A stretch of DNA of 64,000 nucleotides from Vibrio mytili (GTDB lineage: Bacteria > Pseudomonadota > Gammaproteobacteria > Enterobacterales > Vibrionaceae): positions 1 to 64,000 of the forward strand of contig NZ_JXOK01000076.1 of NCBI RefSeq assembly GCF_000830505.1, read 5' to 3'. Shown here piece by piece: positions 8,759 through 17,286 of this stretch. The notes under the pieces were generated by a model. It was not told where the DNA came from and made no database searches. It saw only the letters and a program-made list of their open reading frames with translations. Within the stretch, counting starts at the first letter, position 1. Every line of letters begins with the position of its first letter. The position numbers and the translations under genes were made by a program.

Positions 8759-8792
8759 GAGGTCAACCGTCACCCCCTATGTGGTTGGCCTC
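8759..8792 (+). other. Intercistronic hairpin, mtlA-mtlD
   Basis: GAGGTCAACC (8759-8768) pairs with GGTTGGCCTC (8783-8792) with one G-U pair across a 14-nt loop. It has no following T run, so it more likely stabilises or processes the polycistronic mRNA than terminates it. Confidence 0.5.
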
Positions 8793-8839
8793 ACTTTAGA
8801 TTCATTCGTCAATATTGAAGACATTGGTAGGTAAAGATT

Positions 8840-9988
8840 ATGAAAAATGCAGTTCATTTTGGTGCAGGTAACATTGGTCGCGGCTTCATCGGTAAACTCT
8901 TAGCAGACGCAGACGTTGAGGTCACGTTTGCGGACGTAGACGCACCATTGGTCGACCAGCTGAGCCACAAACAAGAATACAAAGTCAAAGTCGTCGGCAC
9001 AGAGTGTCAAATCGACACTGTGACACACGTAACCGCGGTAAACTCAGCTAGTGAAGACGTGATTGACCGCATCGTAAAAACCGATTTAGTCACTACAGCG
9101 GTCGGTCCAAACGTATTGGATATTATCGCAAAAACCATCGCGGCAGGGATTGCAAAACGCTTTGAAGTGGGTAATGACGAGCCGTTAAACATTATCGCCT
9201 GTGAAAACATGGTGCGAGGTACAACACACCTGAAAGGCGAAGTGTACAAACATCTGGATAAATCACTGCACGCCAAAGCGGATGAGTTGGTTGGCTTTGT
9301 TGATTCCGCGGTCGATCGCATCGTACCACCAGCAGAAGCAGCCAACGATGATCCACTCGAAGTCACCGTAGAAAGTTTTAGTGAATGGATCGTCGATGAA
9401 CAACAGTTCAAAGGTGACATTCCCGATATCACGGGCATGGAAAGAACCAATAATCTAATGGCCTTTGTCGAACGCAAGTTGTTTACGCTCAATACAGGTC
9501 ACTGCATCACCGCTTATTTAGGCTGTTTGAAAGGCCATCGTACGATTCGCGAAGCGATTGAAGATCCGAGTATCCACGCTCAAGTCAAAAAAGCGATGCA
9601 AGAAAGTGGCGAAGTGCTAATACGTCGGTACGGTTTTGACCGTGACATGCATAATGCTTATATCGAGAAGATCCTAGGTCGCTTTGCTAATCCGTACCTG
9701 GTTGATGAAGTGGACCGTGTTGGTCGTCAACCTATCCGAAAATTGGGGGCGAACGATAGATTAGTCAAGCCACTACTTGGCACAATGGAATATGGCACTG
9801 AAAATAAGACGCTTTTAAAAGGCATAGCAGCCGCATTAAAGTACACTAACGACACTGACCCCCAAGCGGTTGAACTACAACGTGCTTTACAAGAAGTCGG
9901 TGTGAAAAAAACACTGACGAAGTACACCGGTCTAGCAGAAGATAGCATTGAAGTAGCTCAAATTGAGGCTCTCTACAATCAGCTATGA
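8840..9988 (+). CDS. mtlD: Mannitol-1-phosphate 5-dehydrogenase
   Basis: This 382-residue enzyme oxidises mannitol 1-phosphate to fructose 6-phosphate with NAD, feeding MtlA product into glycolysis. The N terminus reads VHFGAGNIGRGFIGKLL, the dinucleotide-binding motif of the long-chain mannitol dehydrogenase family. The C-terminal catalytic region includes KLFTLNTGHCITAYLG, with the conserved Lys and the Asn and His residues near the active site. The length matches E. coli MtlD (382). GGTAGGTAAAG precedes the ATG. It lies 111 bp after mtlA and 61 bp before mtlR. Confidence 0.97.
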   Translation: MKNAVHFGAGNIGRGFIGKLLADADVEVTFADVDAPLVDQLSHKQEYKVKVVGTECQIDTVTHVTAVNSASEDVIDRIVKTDLVTTAVGPNVLDIIAKTIAAGIAKRFEVGNDEPLNIIACENMVRGTTHLKGEVYKHLDKSLHAKADELVGFVDSAVDRIVPPAEAANDDPLEVTVESFSEWIVDEQQFKGDIPDITGMERTNNLMAFVERKLFTLNTGHCITAYLGCLKGHRTIREAIEDPSIHAQVKKAMQESGEVLIRRYGFDRDMHNAYIEKILGRFANPYLVDEVDRVGRQPIRKLGANDRLVKPLLGTMEYGTENKTLLKGIAAALKYTNDTDPQAVELQRALQEVGVKKTLTKYTGLAEDSIEVAQIEALYNQL

Positions 9989-9996
9989 TGGGCTCA

Positions 9997-10019
9997 AGGG
10001 GAGCGCTCCACGCTCCCCT
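9997..10019 (+). other. Intercistronic hairpin, mtlD-mtlR
   Basis: AGGGGAGCG and CGCTCCCCT form a perfect 9-bp GC-rich stem with a five-base loop. The following bases CAATATAATAA give no T run. It could be an mRNA barrier that lowers mtlR expression relative to mtlD. Confidence 0.55.
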
Positions 10020-10049
10020 CAATATAATAACAACACAGTAACTCAGTAT

Positions 10050-10586
10050 ATGGCAGAAAACATCAACGAAACCGAGATCATTGAACGGCTAAATAGCGCA
10101 CCATCGGTACGAGGCTTCTTTATCGCGGCTGTTGACGTGTTTAACGACGCGATTGACGGCTTGATACAGAGAATCTTTCGTAAAGATAACTTCGCAGTTC
10201 AGTCCGTTGTCGGCCCGTTATTGCAAGACTCAGGCCCCCTAGGCGATCTCTCCGTTCGTTTGAAACTATTGTATGGTTTAGGTGTGTTACCTGACGATGT
10301 ATATCATGACATCGAAGACATCATTAAGTTAAAGCATCACCTTAATAGTGACGCTTCAGACTACGAATTCACTGACCCAAGCATATTGAGCCCGATCAAA
10401 AAGCTACACTTGGTAAAGAAAATGGGCATGGTTCAATTTGAAGTCAACCAACCCGATGACGATATCGATCTTGAGTTCTATCAGCTGCAATTGCAGCGCC
10501 AGCAACAAATCATCAAATCAGGCTTTCACTTGCGATTGTCGAGATCTGCAATGAACTCGGCAAGGAAAGCCCATTTTAAACGATAA
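10050..10586 (+). CDS. mtlR: MtlR family mannitol operon regulator
   Basis: This 178-residue protein belongs to the MtlR family, which represses mannitol operon expression in enterics and vibrios without a classical DNA-binding motif. It is mostly helical: IIERLNSAPSVRGFFIAAVDVFNDAIDGLIQRIF, then KDNFAVQSVVGPLLQDSGPLGDLSVRLKLLYGLGVLP, which is the best-conserved part of the family. The ATG at 10050 gives the usual length. No good Shine-Dalgarno precedes it, so translation may be weak or coupled to the mtlD end. Confidence 0.9.
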   Translation: MAENINETEIIERLNSAPSVRGFFIAAVDVFNDAIDGLIQRIFRKDNFAVQSVVGPLLQDSGPLGDLSVRLKLLYGLGVLPDDVYHDIEDIIKLKHHLNSDASDYEFTDPSILSPIKKLHLVKKMGMVQFEVNQPDDDIDLEFYQLQLQRQQQIIKSGFHLRLSRSAMNSARKAHFKR

Positions 10587-10715
10587 CTTCTGAGCCAGTC
10601 ACCTAAGATTACCCAAGAGTGGGCTTACCAAAACATAGGCTTATCGCAACAATAGATTTACCCAAAACAATTGTCTATTCAAACAACATCTATCTATTCA
10701 AACAGTAAGGCAAGA

Positions 10716-13636
10716 TTATTCGGTGGCGTACTCCAGCGTTGATGGGTCTGACGACATATCAATTCGATGCCCTGCAGCGTAATCATTCATCGGCGTTGTG
10801 GTATAGAAGAACAGCGGCTCTACGGGTAAACCAAATGTATCAAGTTGCTGTGTCGCTGCTGAAGAATATTTAATTCCCCACATATCAAACACATTTCGCT
10901 GATCATGACCGGTCAGTTTAGATAATGTGATCAGCAAGTAGTCATTCCCATACTGGCTGTTTCTTGAGCCATCTTGATCTGGTCGAGTCGCGTACGTACT
11001 AAAGCCAAGCTTACCCTTCACATTATCCCAATCGTCTTCTGTCTCTTGAGTGCTGTTGTCGACATCCGCCGCTAAGAACTCGCGCGCATGAAGATACAGT
11101 AAGGTATAAATTTCCCAAGCGGTTTTAGCATCACTGCTATTTTGCTTATCGGCCCAATACAGAGCCCATTGGGTGTAAAATGCTAAGCGCTTATTGCCTT
11201 GAGCCGAGTAACTTGCGTCAGTCCAGAGATCCTGATTCAGCTTATCTGATGAGTTTCCACTTTTTAGGCCTGCGACTAACATGTCAAAGGTCGCTTCATA
11301 GTCGACTTTGTTGGAACCTAAATCGACGCCAAAATCTTGGTATAAACGACCGTTCTTTTGCAGTGGGAAAATGTTATTAGACACTTCACCACTGATGCCA
11401 CCATCCACTCTAAACTCTTGATACTGCAAGTTATGCCCAAGCTCATGACTCTCCAAAAAGCCTCTTGGGTTTACGCCTTGCATTTGTGTATAAGGATTGC
11501 CACTACAACCCGCGCCACACGCAGCGGTATTTCCCGCAGTAATGTGCTGAACATTTGGAAGTTGATGCAGCTCGGCATTCTCACAATCCCATCCGAATTG
11601 ATTGCACTGTGCTAACACTGCCGCCGACAATGGTTTCGTGCCCGCGAAACCGGCCATATGGTAAGCGCCGCCAATAAAGTAATAATCCAACTCATTAAGG
11701 TATCGGGTTAAATCACCAGCGTAAATATCATTGTTGACCACACTTAGCATCTTATCGACTCGGGTATGAATCTCGACGCCATCAAGTTTAATTTCAGCCC
11801 ACTCAAACGGGGTTTGCATCAACTCATCGACAAACGAGCTGACGTTGCCATTTTCACGCAAATTCAACACAGGTTGCGTGCCAACATTGGTCACGTTGAA
11901 CGTCAGCGTTTGCCCTGCTACGGCACCATTAAAGCGAACTTCTAATGTGCCTCCGTAGGGAGAATTCACCTCTACTGGCTCAGATGGATTCAATGGCATA
12001 TTCGGACTTTTCAAAAAACGTGGACGCGCATAGCCGACAATACCAGAACCTTTTTCAGGGTTCCAAACTCGGGTGCCGCCATTTGGTGTTGTGTTGATAT
12101 AGAAACTGACGCTTGCGTTACCCGCATCGACAAGTTCAATGGTTGCGGTCCTACCCGGCTTTATATAGCGGCCCAATGCGGTAAAACCACTTTCTGCCGG
12201 AAGTGTGACAGTCACGGTTTCTTGTTGAGGTGACACAGGGAGTTGGCCCTGATCCGTTAACGCAAAAGTCCCCATATTAGGCTGCGCTTCCCCTGCGGTA
12301 CGCAAGTACGTCACCATCGCATCTGATACATACGCTTTCTGAAAACGGTAATCTGCCATATCCTCTTCTTTGAACATAGGATAAGACATGCTGCGACGAT
12401 TAAGATCTGCCCAAATATTGGCTAAGCGATAAAATTCATTCCCCGGTGCAGAAAATAGTGGTGTCCCCGACTTGGTGTAGCTATCAAACACGTCACGCAG
12501 CGCCTCAACAGGCTCAACCAATGACGCATTTAAATTCGGCACATCCGGGCACTTAAATGTTCCCGCAGAATTGACACAAGAACTCCAGTCGTAGTTGGTG
12601 TTCAACGAACCATCGTTTAATGCGGTAAAGAAAGGCAAGTATTCGTGGAACGGATTAGAAAGTCGCTCAATATTTTCTGTCGCACTACGTCCCCCAGTAT
12701 ATTGATCTTGTTTAAAGTAGTTGCTGGCGCCCGCAACTGCATACTCCATTCCCATCGCGGCTAGAATCTGCGCACCTTCCTCTGGCAAGAACTCACCATG
12801 ATTGTGGAGGTACAATATTGGCACCCCAGATTGCAGCAATGCCGAAACCTGACTTTGCAGATCACCAACCTCTTTCTCGACCGCACTGATCAAAACCAGA
12901 TCGGATTGCTGAGCACACGCGAGATTTTCTTCATCGGTCCCGCCAAGCACTGAACACTGAGACTGAGTCACATCAATGCCAATATGCTCAAACGGCGCTT
13001 CAACACAGTCTTTAAACGCTGGCTGACATACCCAACCAGAAGACAAATCGTAAGCGATGTTCAACGTACTAGGAATGGGTGCATTCGCATCGCCACTCAC
13101 TAACCAAGATAAAACTCGTTTAAAGTCCTTTTGGTATGCATCGAGATAAGAATAATTACTGTCGTTATCCTGGATTAAAAAGTTGCCACCAAAAGCCGCC
13201 GCTCGTACACCATCATGGCCCTGTATCGTCGCTAACGTATTGCCATCGTCACCCATAATAAGTGGCGTTGCTCCTTGTGCCCCCATTGGTTCTATTAACA
13301 CGGAACGTCGCCCAATAAGGTATGGTGACGGTGCGGCACTTCCGAGCACGTCGCTTAACAATGAGGTATTGGACTCAATCGTTCGGTTGGCGGAAGCGAG
13401 CATAGCTCCAACACCATAGGCGCATCTTCAACAGTGAGGCCAGAAATATCCCCGTCGCTTAACGCAGCTTGTAAAGCGACCGCTGGCTCAGGCGTACTCG
13501 AACCGCCGTTATCGGCATCTTCCTCAGGGATTTGCTCAATCACATCAGACGTAGAGTCATTTTTATTGTCGTCACTGCTACCGTTACAACCGAGCAGTAA
13601 AAAAGGCAGTAAAGCCATCAAAAGCATTTTAAACAT
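10716..13636 (-). pseudogene. ImpA/M60-like lipoprotein metalloprotease, frameshifted
   Basis: Two frames together encode a protein of about 973 residues. The first (13636 down to about 13420) begins MFKMLLMALLPFLLLGC, a lipoprotein signal with Cys17, followed by an acidic Ser/Asp/Glu linker. Adding one base near 13414-13425 joins GLTVEDA to YGVGAMLASANRTIESN, and the second frame runs to the end. The zinc motif HELGH lies at 11447-11433, with a downstream Glu in GGISGEVSNN, fitting the HExxH-x(8-28)-E pattern of M60-like/ImpA peptidases that cut glycoproteins such as mucins. A jelly-roll-like region lies upstream of it (TATIELVDAGNASVSFY). As it stands the secretion signal is separated from the enzyme. 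Exact family membership (ImpA versus AcfD/SslE) is less certain than the M60-like class. Confidence 0.8.
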
Positions 13637-13787
13637 GGTGGTATTTATCCAAGAAGTTGAAAGAGACCTTACAGCGAAAGCATCCAAGCAAGATTAAACG
13701 ATTGTGATACAGAATGTTATGACAATGAATTAAAAAGTAACACAATCGATTAGCGAGAAAATATGACTCTGATGCCAAAGTCGGTTT

Positions 13788-13981
13788 TAATACCAATTAC
13801 AGTAAATATCACAGTAAATAAGTGAGCAGAAATAGCGCAGGAAAAATGCTTGAGAACGAGGCGAAATTTTTCGATAAGCAGTTATTCTACAATCAACCTA
13901 CTTTATAAACGAAAAAGGCAACGAAGTTATCGAGTATTTTAACAAGCTAGAATGACCAGTTATTGACTGCGATTGGTATAA
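13788..13981. repeat. MITE-like element with terminal inverted repeats
   Basis: The left end TAATACCAATTACAGTAAATA and the inverse of the right end TTATACCAATCGCAGTCAATA agree at 17 of 21 positions, bounding about 194 bp without coding capacity. The interior (AGCGCAGGAAAAATGCTTGAGAAC and beyond) resembles, from memory, a short interspersed repeat common in Vibrio genomes. No transposase and no second copy were noticed in this window. It sits in a neutral spacer between the protease gene and glmS. Confidence 0.6.
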
Positions 13982-14032
13982 GTCTGATGTGGATGTAAAG
14001 CAAACTGATTTCGGATCCTAAGTGGCTGATAA

Positions 14033-14066
14033 AAAAGCGGCACATACGCTCGCATGTGCCGCTTTT
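14033..14066 (-). terminator. Rho-independent terminator of glmS
   Basis: A 13-bp perfect stem AAAAGCGGCACAT / ATGTGCCGCTTTT with an eight-base loop lies just after the glmS stop. On the minus strand it ends in a T run. Confidence 0.85.
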
Positions 14067-14091
14067 ATAAATCAAAATGTAAGTGTCGTCA

Positions 14092-15924
14092 TTACTCTAC
14101 GGTTACTGCTTTGGCTAAGTTACGAGGTTGGTCGACGTCAGTGCCTTTGATCAGTGCGATGTAGTACGACAGTAACTGCATTGGGATGGTGTAGTAAATC
14201 GCCGCAGTAATTTCGCTAACGTGTGGCAGCGTGATGATCTTCATCGTATCATCGCCTTCAAATCCTGCGTCAGCATCGGCAAATACATACAACAAGCCAC
14301 CACGTGCGCGGACTTCTTCAACGTTGGATTTGAGCTTTTCAAGTAGATCATTACTTGGCGCTACCACAACCACTGGCATGTCTGCATCGATCAAGGCAAG
14401 TGGACCGTGCTTTAGCTCACCCGCTGCATACGCTTCAGCGTGGATGTAAGAGATCTCTTTTAGCTTCAGCGACGCTTCCATCGCGATTGGGTAAAACTCG
14501 CCACGACCTAAAAATAGTGTGTGGTGCTTGTCTGCAAAATCGGTTGCCAGAGCTTCAATGTCTTTTTCGAAAGAAAGCGCGGCTTCGATCTGTTTTGGTA
14601 ACGCGTGTAGCGCTTCCACAATCTCTTTCTCTTTTTCTTTGCTGATGCGGTTTTGTTGTTTACCCAGAGCGGTAACTAACATCAGAAGTGCAGAAAGCTG
14701 CGTGGTGAAGGCTTTGGTTGAAGCCACACCGATTTCTACGCCAGCGCGAGTCATAAAGGCAAAGTCTGACTCACGAACCAAAGAAGAACCCGCTACGTTA
14801 CAAATCGTCATTGCCGCCATGTAACCTTTCTCTTTCGCTAAACGAAGTGCGGCTAATGTATCCGCGGTCTCACCTGACTGAGATAACGTGATCAGAAGGC
14901 TGTTTGGACGCGTAACAAACTTGCGGTAACGGAACTCAGAAGCAATTTCTACGTCACAGCTCACGCCGGCAATATCTTCAAACCAGTAACGTGCTGTCAT
15001 GCCTGCATTGTAAGACGTACCACACGCAACGATTTGCACGTGCTCAACTTTGTTCAAGATGTCCGCAGCATGCACACCAATCGCATCCGTTACAACAGAA
15101 TCAGCGGTGATGCGTCCTTCCATGGTGTTGATTAACGCTTTTGGCTGCTCGTAGATTTCTTTCTGCATAAAGTGGCGATACTGACCTTTATCACCCGCAT
15201 CATGCTCGGCGTTGGATTCTGTAATTTCACGTTCCACACGCTCGCCTTTCTCATCGTAAACAGTGACTTCACGACGTGTGATCTCCGCGACATCACCTTC
15301 TTCTAAGTACATAAAGCGACGTGTCACGTTTAGTAGCGCAAGTTGATCCGAAGCAAGGAAGTTTTCACCGACACCAAAACCGATCACGATCGGGCTGCCT
15401 GAGCGCGCAACGACAATACGAGAAGGATCTTTACGATCCACAGCTACCGTGCCGTAGGCACCTTCCAGTTGCTGCGCGGTTTTTTGTACCGCTTCAAGCA
15501 ATGTTTCTGAGGTGCGTAGTTCCCACTCAACCAAATGAGCGATCACTTCTGTATCGGTTTGCGACTCAAATACATAACCACGTGAACGTAATGTTTCACG
15601 CAGCTCTTCGTAGTTTTCAATAATGCCGTTATGGACAACAGCAATGTCGCCTGACATGTGTGGGTGTGCGTTAACTTCTGACGGCTCACCGTGCGTTGCC
15701 CAGCGAGTGTGAGCAATCCCAGTTCCGCCGATGACTTTTGCTTTGTCAACCGCATCAGCAAGCTCTTGAACTTTGCCTAAACGACGAACACGGGTGAGGT
15801 TGGACTCACCATCGACAACCGCAACGCCAGCAGAGTCATAGCCGCGGTATTCCAATCGGCGTAAACCTTCAACCAAAATTTCTGCAACATCTCGTTGTGC
15901 CACTGCACCGACGATTCCACACAT
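14092..15924 (-). CDS. glmS: Glutamine-fructose-6-phosphate aminotransferase
   Basis: GlmS makes glucosamine 6-phosphate from fructose 6-phosphate and glutamine, the first step toward UDP-GlcNAc for peptidoglycan and LPS. The 610 residues start MCGIVGAV with the catalytic Cys that becomes N-terminal. The class II glutaminase domain covers about 1-240 (HTRWATHG, HNGIIENY). Two SIS domains follow (VACGTSYNAGMTAR, TLSQSGETADTL, GRGEFYPIAMEASLKLKEISY), and it ends with NLAKAVTVE. GGAG precedes the ATG. It is the only gene in its unit and lies beside a DeoR-type regulator that may control it. Confidence 0.98.
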   Translation of the reverse strand: MCGIVGAVAQRDVAEILVEGLRRLEYRGYDSAGVAVVDGESNLTRVRRLGKVQELADAVDKAKVIGGTGIAHTRWATHGEPSEVNAHPHMSGDIAVVHNGIIENYEELRETLRSRGYVFESQTDTEVIAHLVEWELRTSETLLEAVQKTAQQLEGAYGTVAVDRKDPSRIVVARSGSPIVIGFGVGENFLASDQLALLNVTRRFMYLEEGDVAEITRREVTVYDEKGERVEREITESNAEHDAGDKGQYRHFMQKEIYEQPKALINTMEGRITADSVVTDAIGVHAADILNKVEHVQIVACGTSYNAGMTARYWFEDIAGVSCDVEIASEFRYRKFVTRPNSLLITLSQSGETADTLAALRLAKEKGYMAAMTICNVAGSSLVRESDFAFMTRAGVEIGVASTKAFTTQLSALLMLVTALGKQQNRISKEKEKEIVEALHALPKQIEAALSFEKDIEALATDFADKHHTLFLGRGEFYPIAMEASLKLKEISYIHAEAYAAGELKHGPLALIDADMPVVVVAPSNDLLEKLKSNVEEVRARGGLLYVFADADAGFEGDDTMKIITLPHVSEITAAIYYTIPMQLLSYYIALIKGTDVDQPRNLAKAVTVE

Positions 15925-15965
15925 GTATTTTTCTCCGTTAGTAGTTTTGTACTTCCCTTAGCCAT

Positions 15966-16031
15966 AGTTTCGTAATGAGGCAGCAAGCAAAGGCCTTTCT
16001 ATGGGGAAGTAAATTTGAAACTTTTGAAACT
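15966..16031. promoter_or_regulatory. Repeated AGTTTC motifs upstream of glmS
   Basis: Read toward glmS, the motif AGTTTCAAAAGTTTC occurs at 16031-16017. On the opposite strand AGTTTCG lies at 15966-15972. Similar AAGTTTCG/CGAAACTT units precede the adjacent DeoR gene. A shared operator for that regulator is inferred. Confidence 0.4.
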
Positions 16032-16093
16032 GAATATGTTCGGTAATGGCGCATCAATAGCGTAAGATGCACCTATGACCTACACACGGCTGA

Positions 16094-16855
16094 CTAGGCG
16101 CAAATCACCTTCACACCATGTTGTTCAATCTGCAATTTGTGCTCAGCTTTAAGCTCAGCATCAGTGACAAGCACATCAATTTGATGCCAATCAAGCTCAA
16201 GATTTGGGATTCGACGCCCTATTTTTTCTGATTCGATCATCACGATCACTTCTCGAGACACTTCGGCCATCACTTTGCTCAAACCAACCAATTCATTGAA
16301 TGTCGTCGTTCCGCGATCGAGATCGATCCCATCAGCACCAATAAACAGTTGATCAAAGTCGTAAGCGCGTAATACCGATTCGGCGACTTTGCCTTGAAAG
16401 GACTCCGAGTGCGTGTCCCACGTCCCTCCGGTCATTAACAACGTCGGCTCACTCTCCAATTCGTTAAGAGCATTCGCAACGTGGAGTGAATTGGTCATCA
16501 CAACTAAGCCACGCTTATCGTTTAACTGTTGAATGAGAGCCGCGGTTGTACTGCCACTGTCGATCACAATGCGATTATGGTCGCGTATCAGCGAAGCCGC
16601 CGCTTTTGCTAAGCTTAACTTTCGAGTCGAAACATTTGAGCTCAATTCTTCATGAATGACTTCTGTTGGAATGGCGATGGCGCCACCATAGCGGCGTAAA
16701 AGTTGTCCATTTTTTTCTAGAGAAGCCAAATCCTTTCTAATGGTAACTTCTGAGGTCTCAAATTTTTGTGCTAACTCATCAACACTGACTTCTCCCCGCT
16801 CGGAAACCAAGTTTGAAATCGCATGTCTTCTGAGTTGAGTGTTTCGTTTCGACAT
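16094..16855 (-). CDS. DeoR/GlpR-family transcriptional regulator
   Basis: This 253-residue regulator has an N-terminal DeoR winged helix-turn-helix (RRHAISNLVSERGEVSVDELAQKF, SEVTIRKDLASLEKNGQLLRRYGGAI) and a C-terminal sugar-phosphate-sensing DeoRC domain. That domain includes IVIDSGSTTAAL and LFIGADGIDLDRG. Members usually respond to a phosphorylated sugar. Its place between glmS and pykF suggests control of amino-sugar synthesis, and an inverted repeat in its own promoter suggests autoregulation. The effector is not identifiable from sequence. Orthologues sit beside glmS in other vibrios. Confidence 0.85.
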   Translation of the reverse strand: MSKRNTQLRRHAISNLVSERGEVSVDELAQKFETSEVTIRKDLASLEKNGQLLRRYGGAIAIPTEVIHEELSSNVSTRKLSLAKAAASLIRDHNRIVIDSGSTTAALIQQLNDKRGLVVMTNSLHVANALNELESEPTLLMTGGTWDTHSESFQGKVAESVLRAYDFDQLFIGADGIDLDRGTTTFNELVGLSKVMAEVSREVIVMIESEKIGRRIPNLELDWHQIDVLVTDAELKAEHKLQIEQHGVKVICA

Positions 16856-17286
16856 TTATATTTATTTTTAAAGTTTCGATGTGAAAGTTATTATAGTCAA
16901 AACGAAACTTACAAGTCCATTTATTTCGAACCAAAAAATTAATATTTCTCGTTAAAACCTTGTCCTAAGACAAATCTTAAGCCGTGATATTGCGGTGATT
17001 CGGTGGTAGAATTCGCCACCGAAAAGAAAAAAAATTACATAAATGACGGTTATTTTTTTGCAACTTTTTGCATATAAAGTGGGATCAGTCACAAAAAGGT
17101 AATCAAAATCGCCGAACCTTTAGTCATAAAATGACTAAACTTGGTGAAAGACTTTCAGAATCTGAAGTTAAATATTGTGGTGACAATTTGGTTGGTGGCA
17201 GGCACTAAATGTCACAAGAATCACCTCAAGCTTCAGGAAAAAAACAACTTTCAAATTGTAACTATACTTACCGGAGAGTATCTTCC
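16856..17286. other. Divergent promoter region, DeoR regulator / pykF
   Basis: This 431-bp spacer holds the AAGTTTCG/CGAAACTT repeat (16871-16910). A second perfect 8-bp inverted repeat TTCGGTGG / CCACCGAA lies at 16999-17006 and 17016-17023. A TATAAA element at 17073-17078 may be the pykF -10, but I see no good -35 partner. No ORF is supported, and an upstream in-frame ATG at 17209 is not preferred. Confidence 0.55.
16871..16910. promoter_or_regulatory. Inverted-repeat operator candidate for DeoR regulator
   Basis: AAGTTTCG (16871-16878) and CGAAACTT (16903-16910) are perfect 8-bp inverted copies just upstream of the DeoR-type gene. DeoR-family operators often contain TTTCG units, so this is a good autoregulatory site candidate. 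Confidence 0.5.

Larger units (their letters stand above)
13637..14091. other. Intergenic region between ImpA-like gene and glmS
   Basis: This spacer carries the MITE-like repeat (13788-13981) and the glmS terminator (14033-14066), both listed separately. The rest (13637-13787) is the promoter side of the protease gene and shows no ORF. Confidence 0.6.

Noticed and set aside
9007..9492. 161-codon ORF antisense to mtlD
   Set aside because: It is a shadow frame with a Ser/Thr/Val-rich low-complexity composition opposite a confirmed enzyme.
13434..13697. 87-codon ORF antisense to the protease signal region
   Set aside because: The minus strand has a clear lipoprotein signal and linker here; the plus frame lacks motifs.
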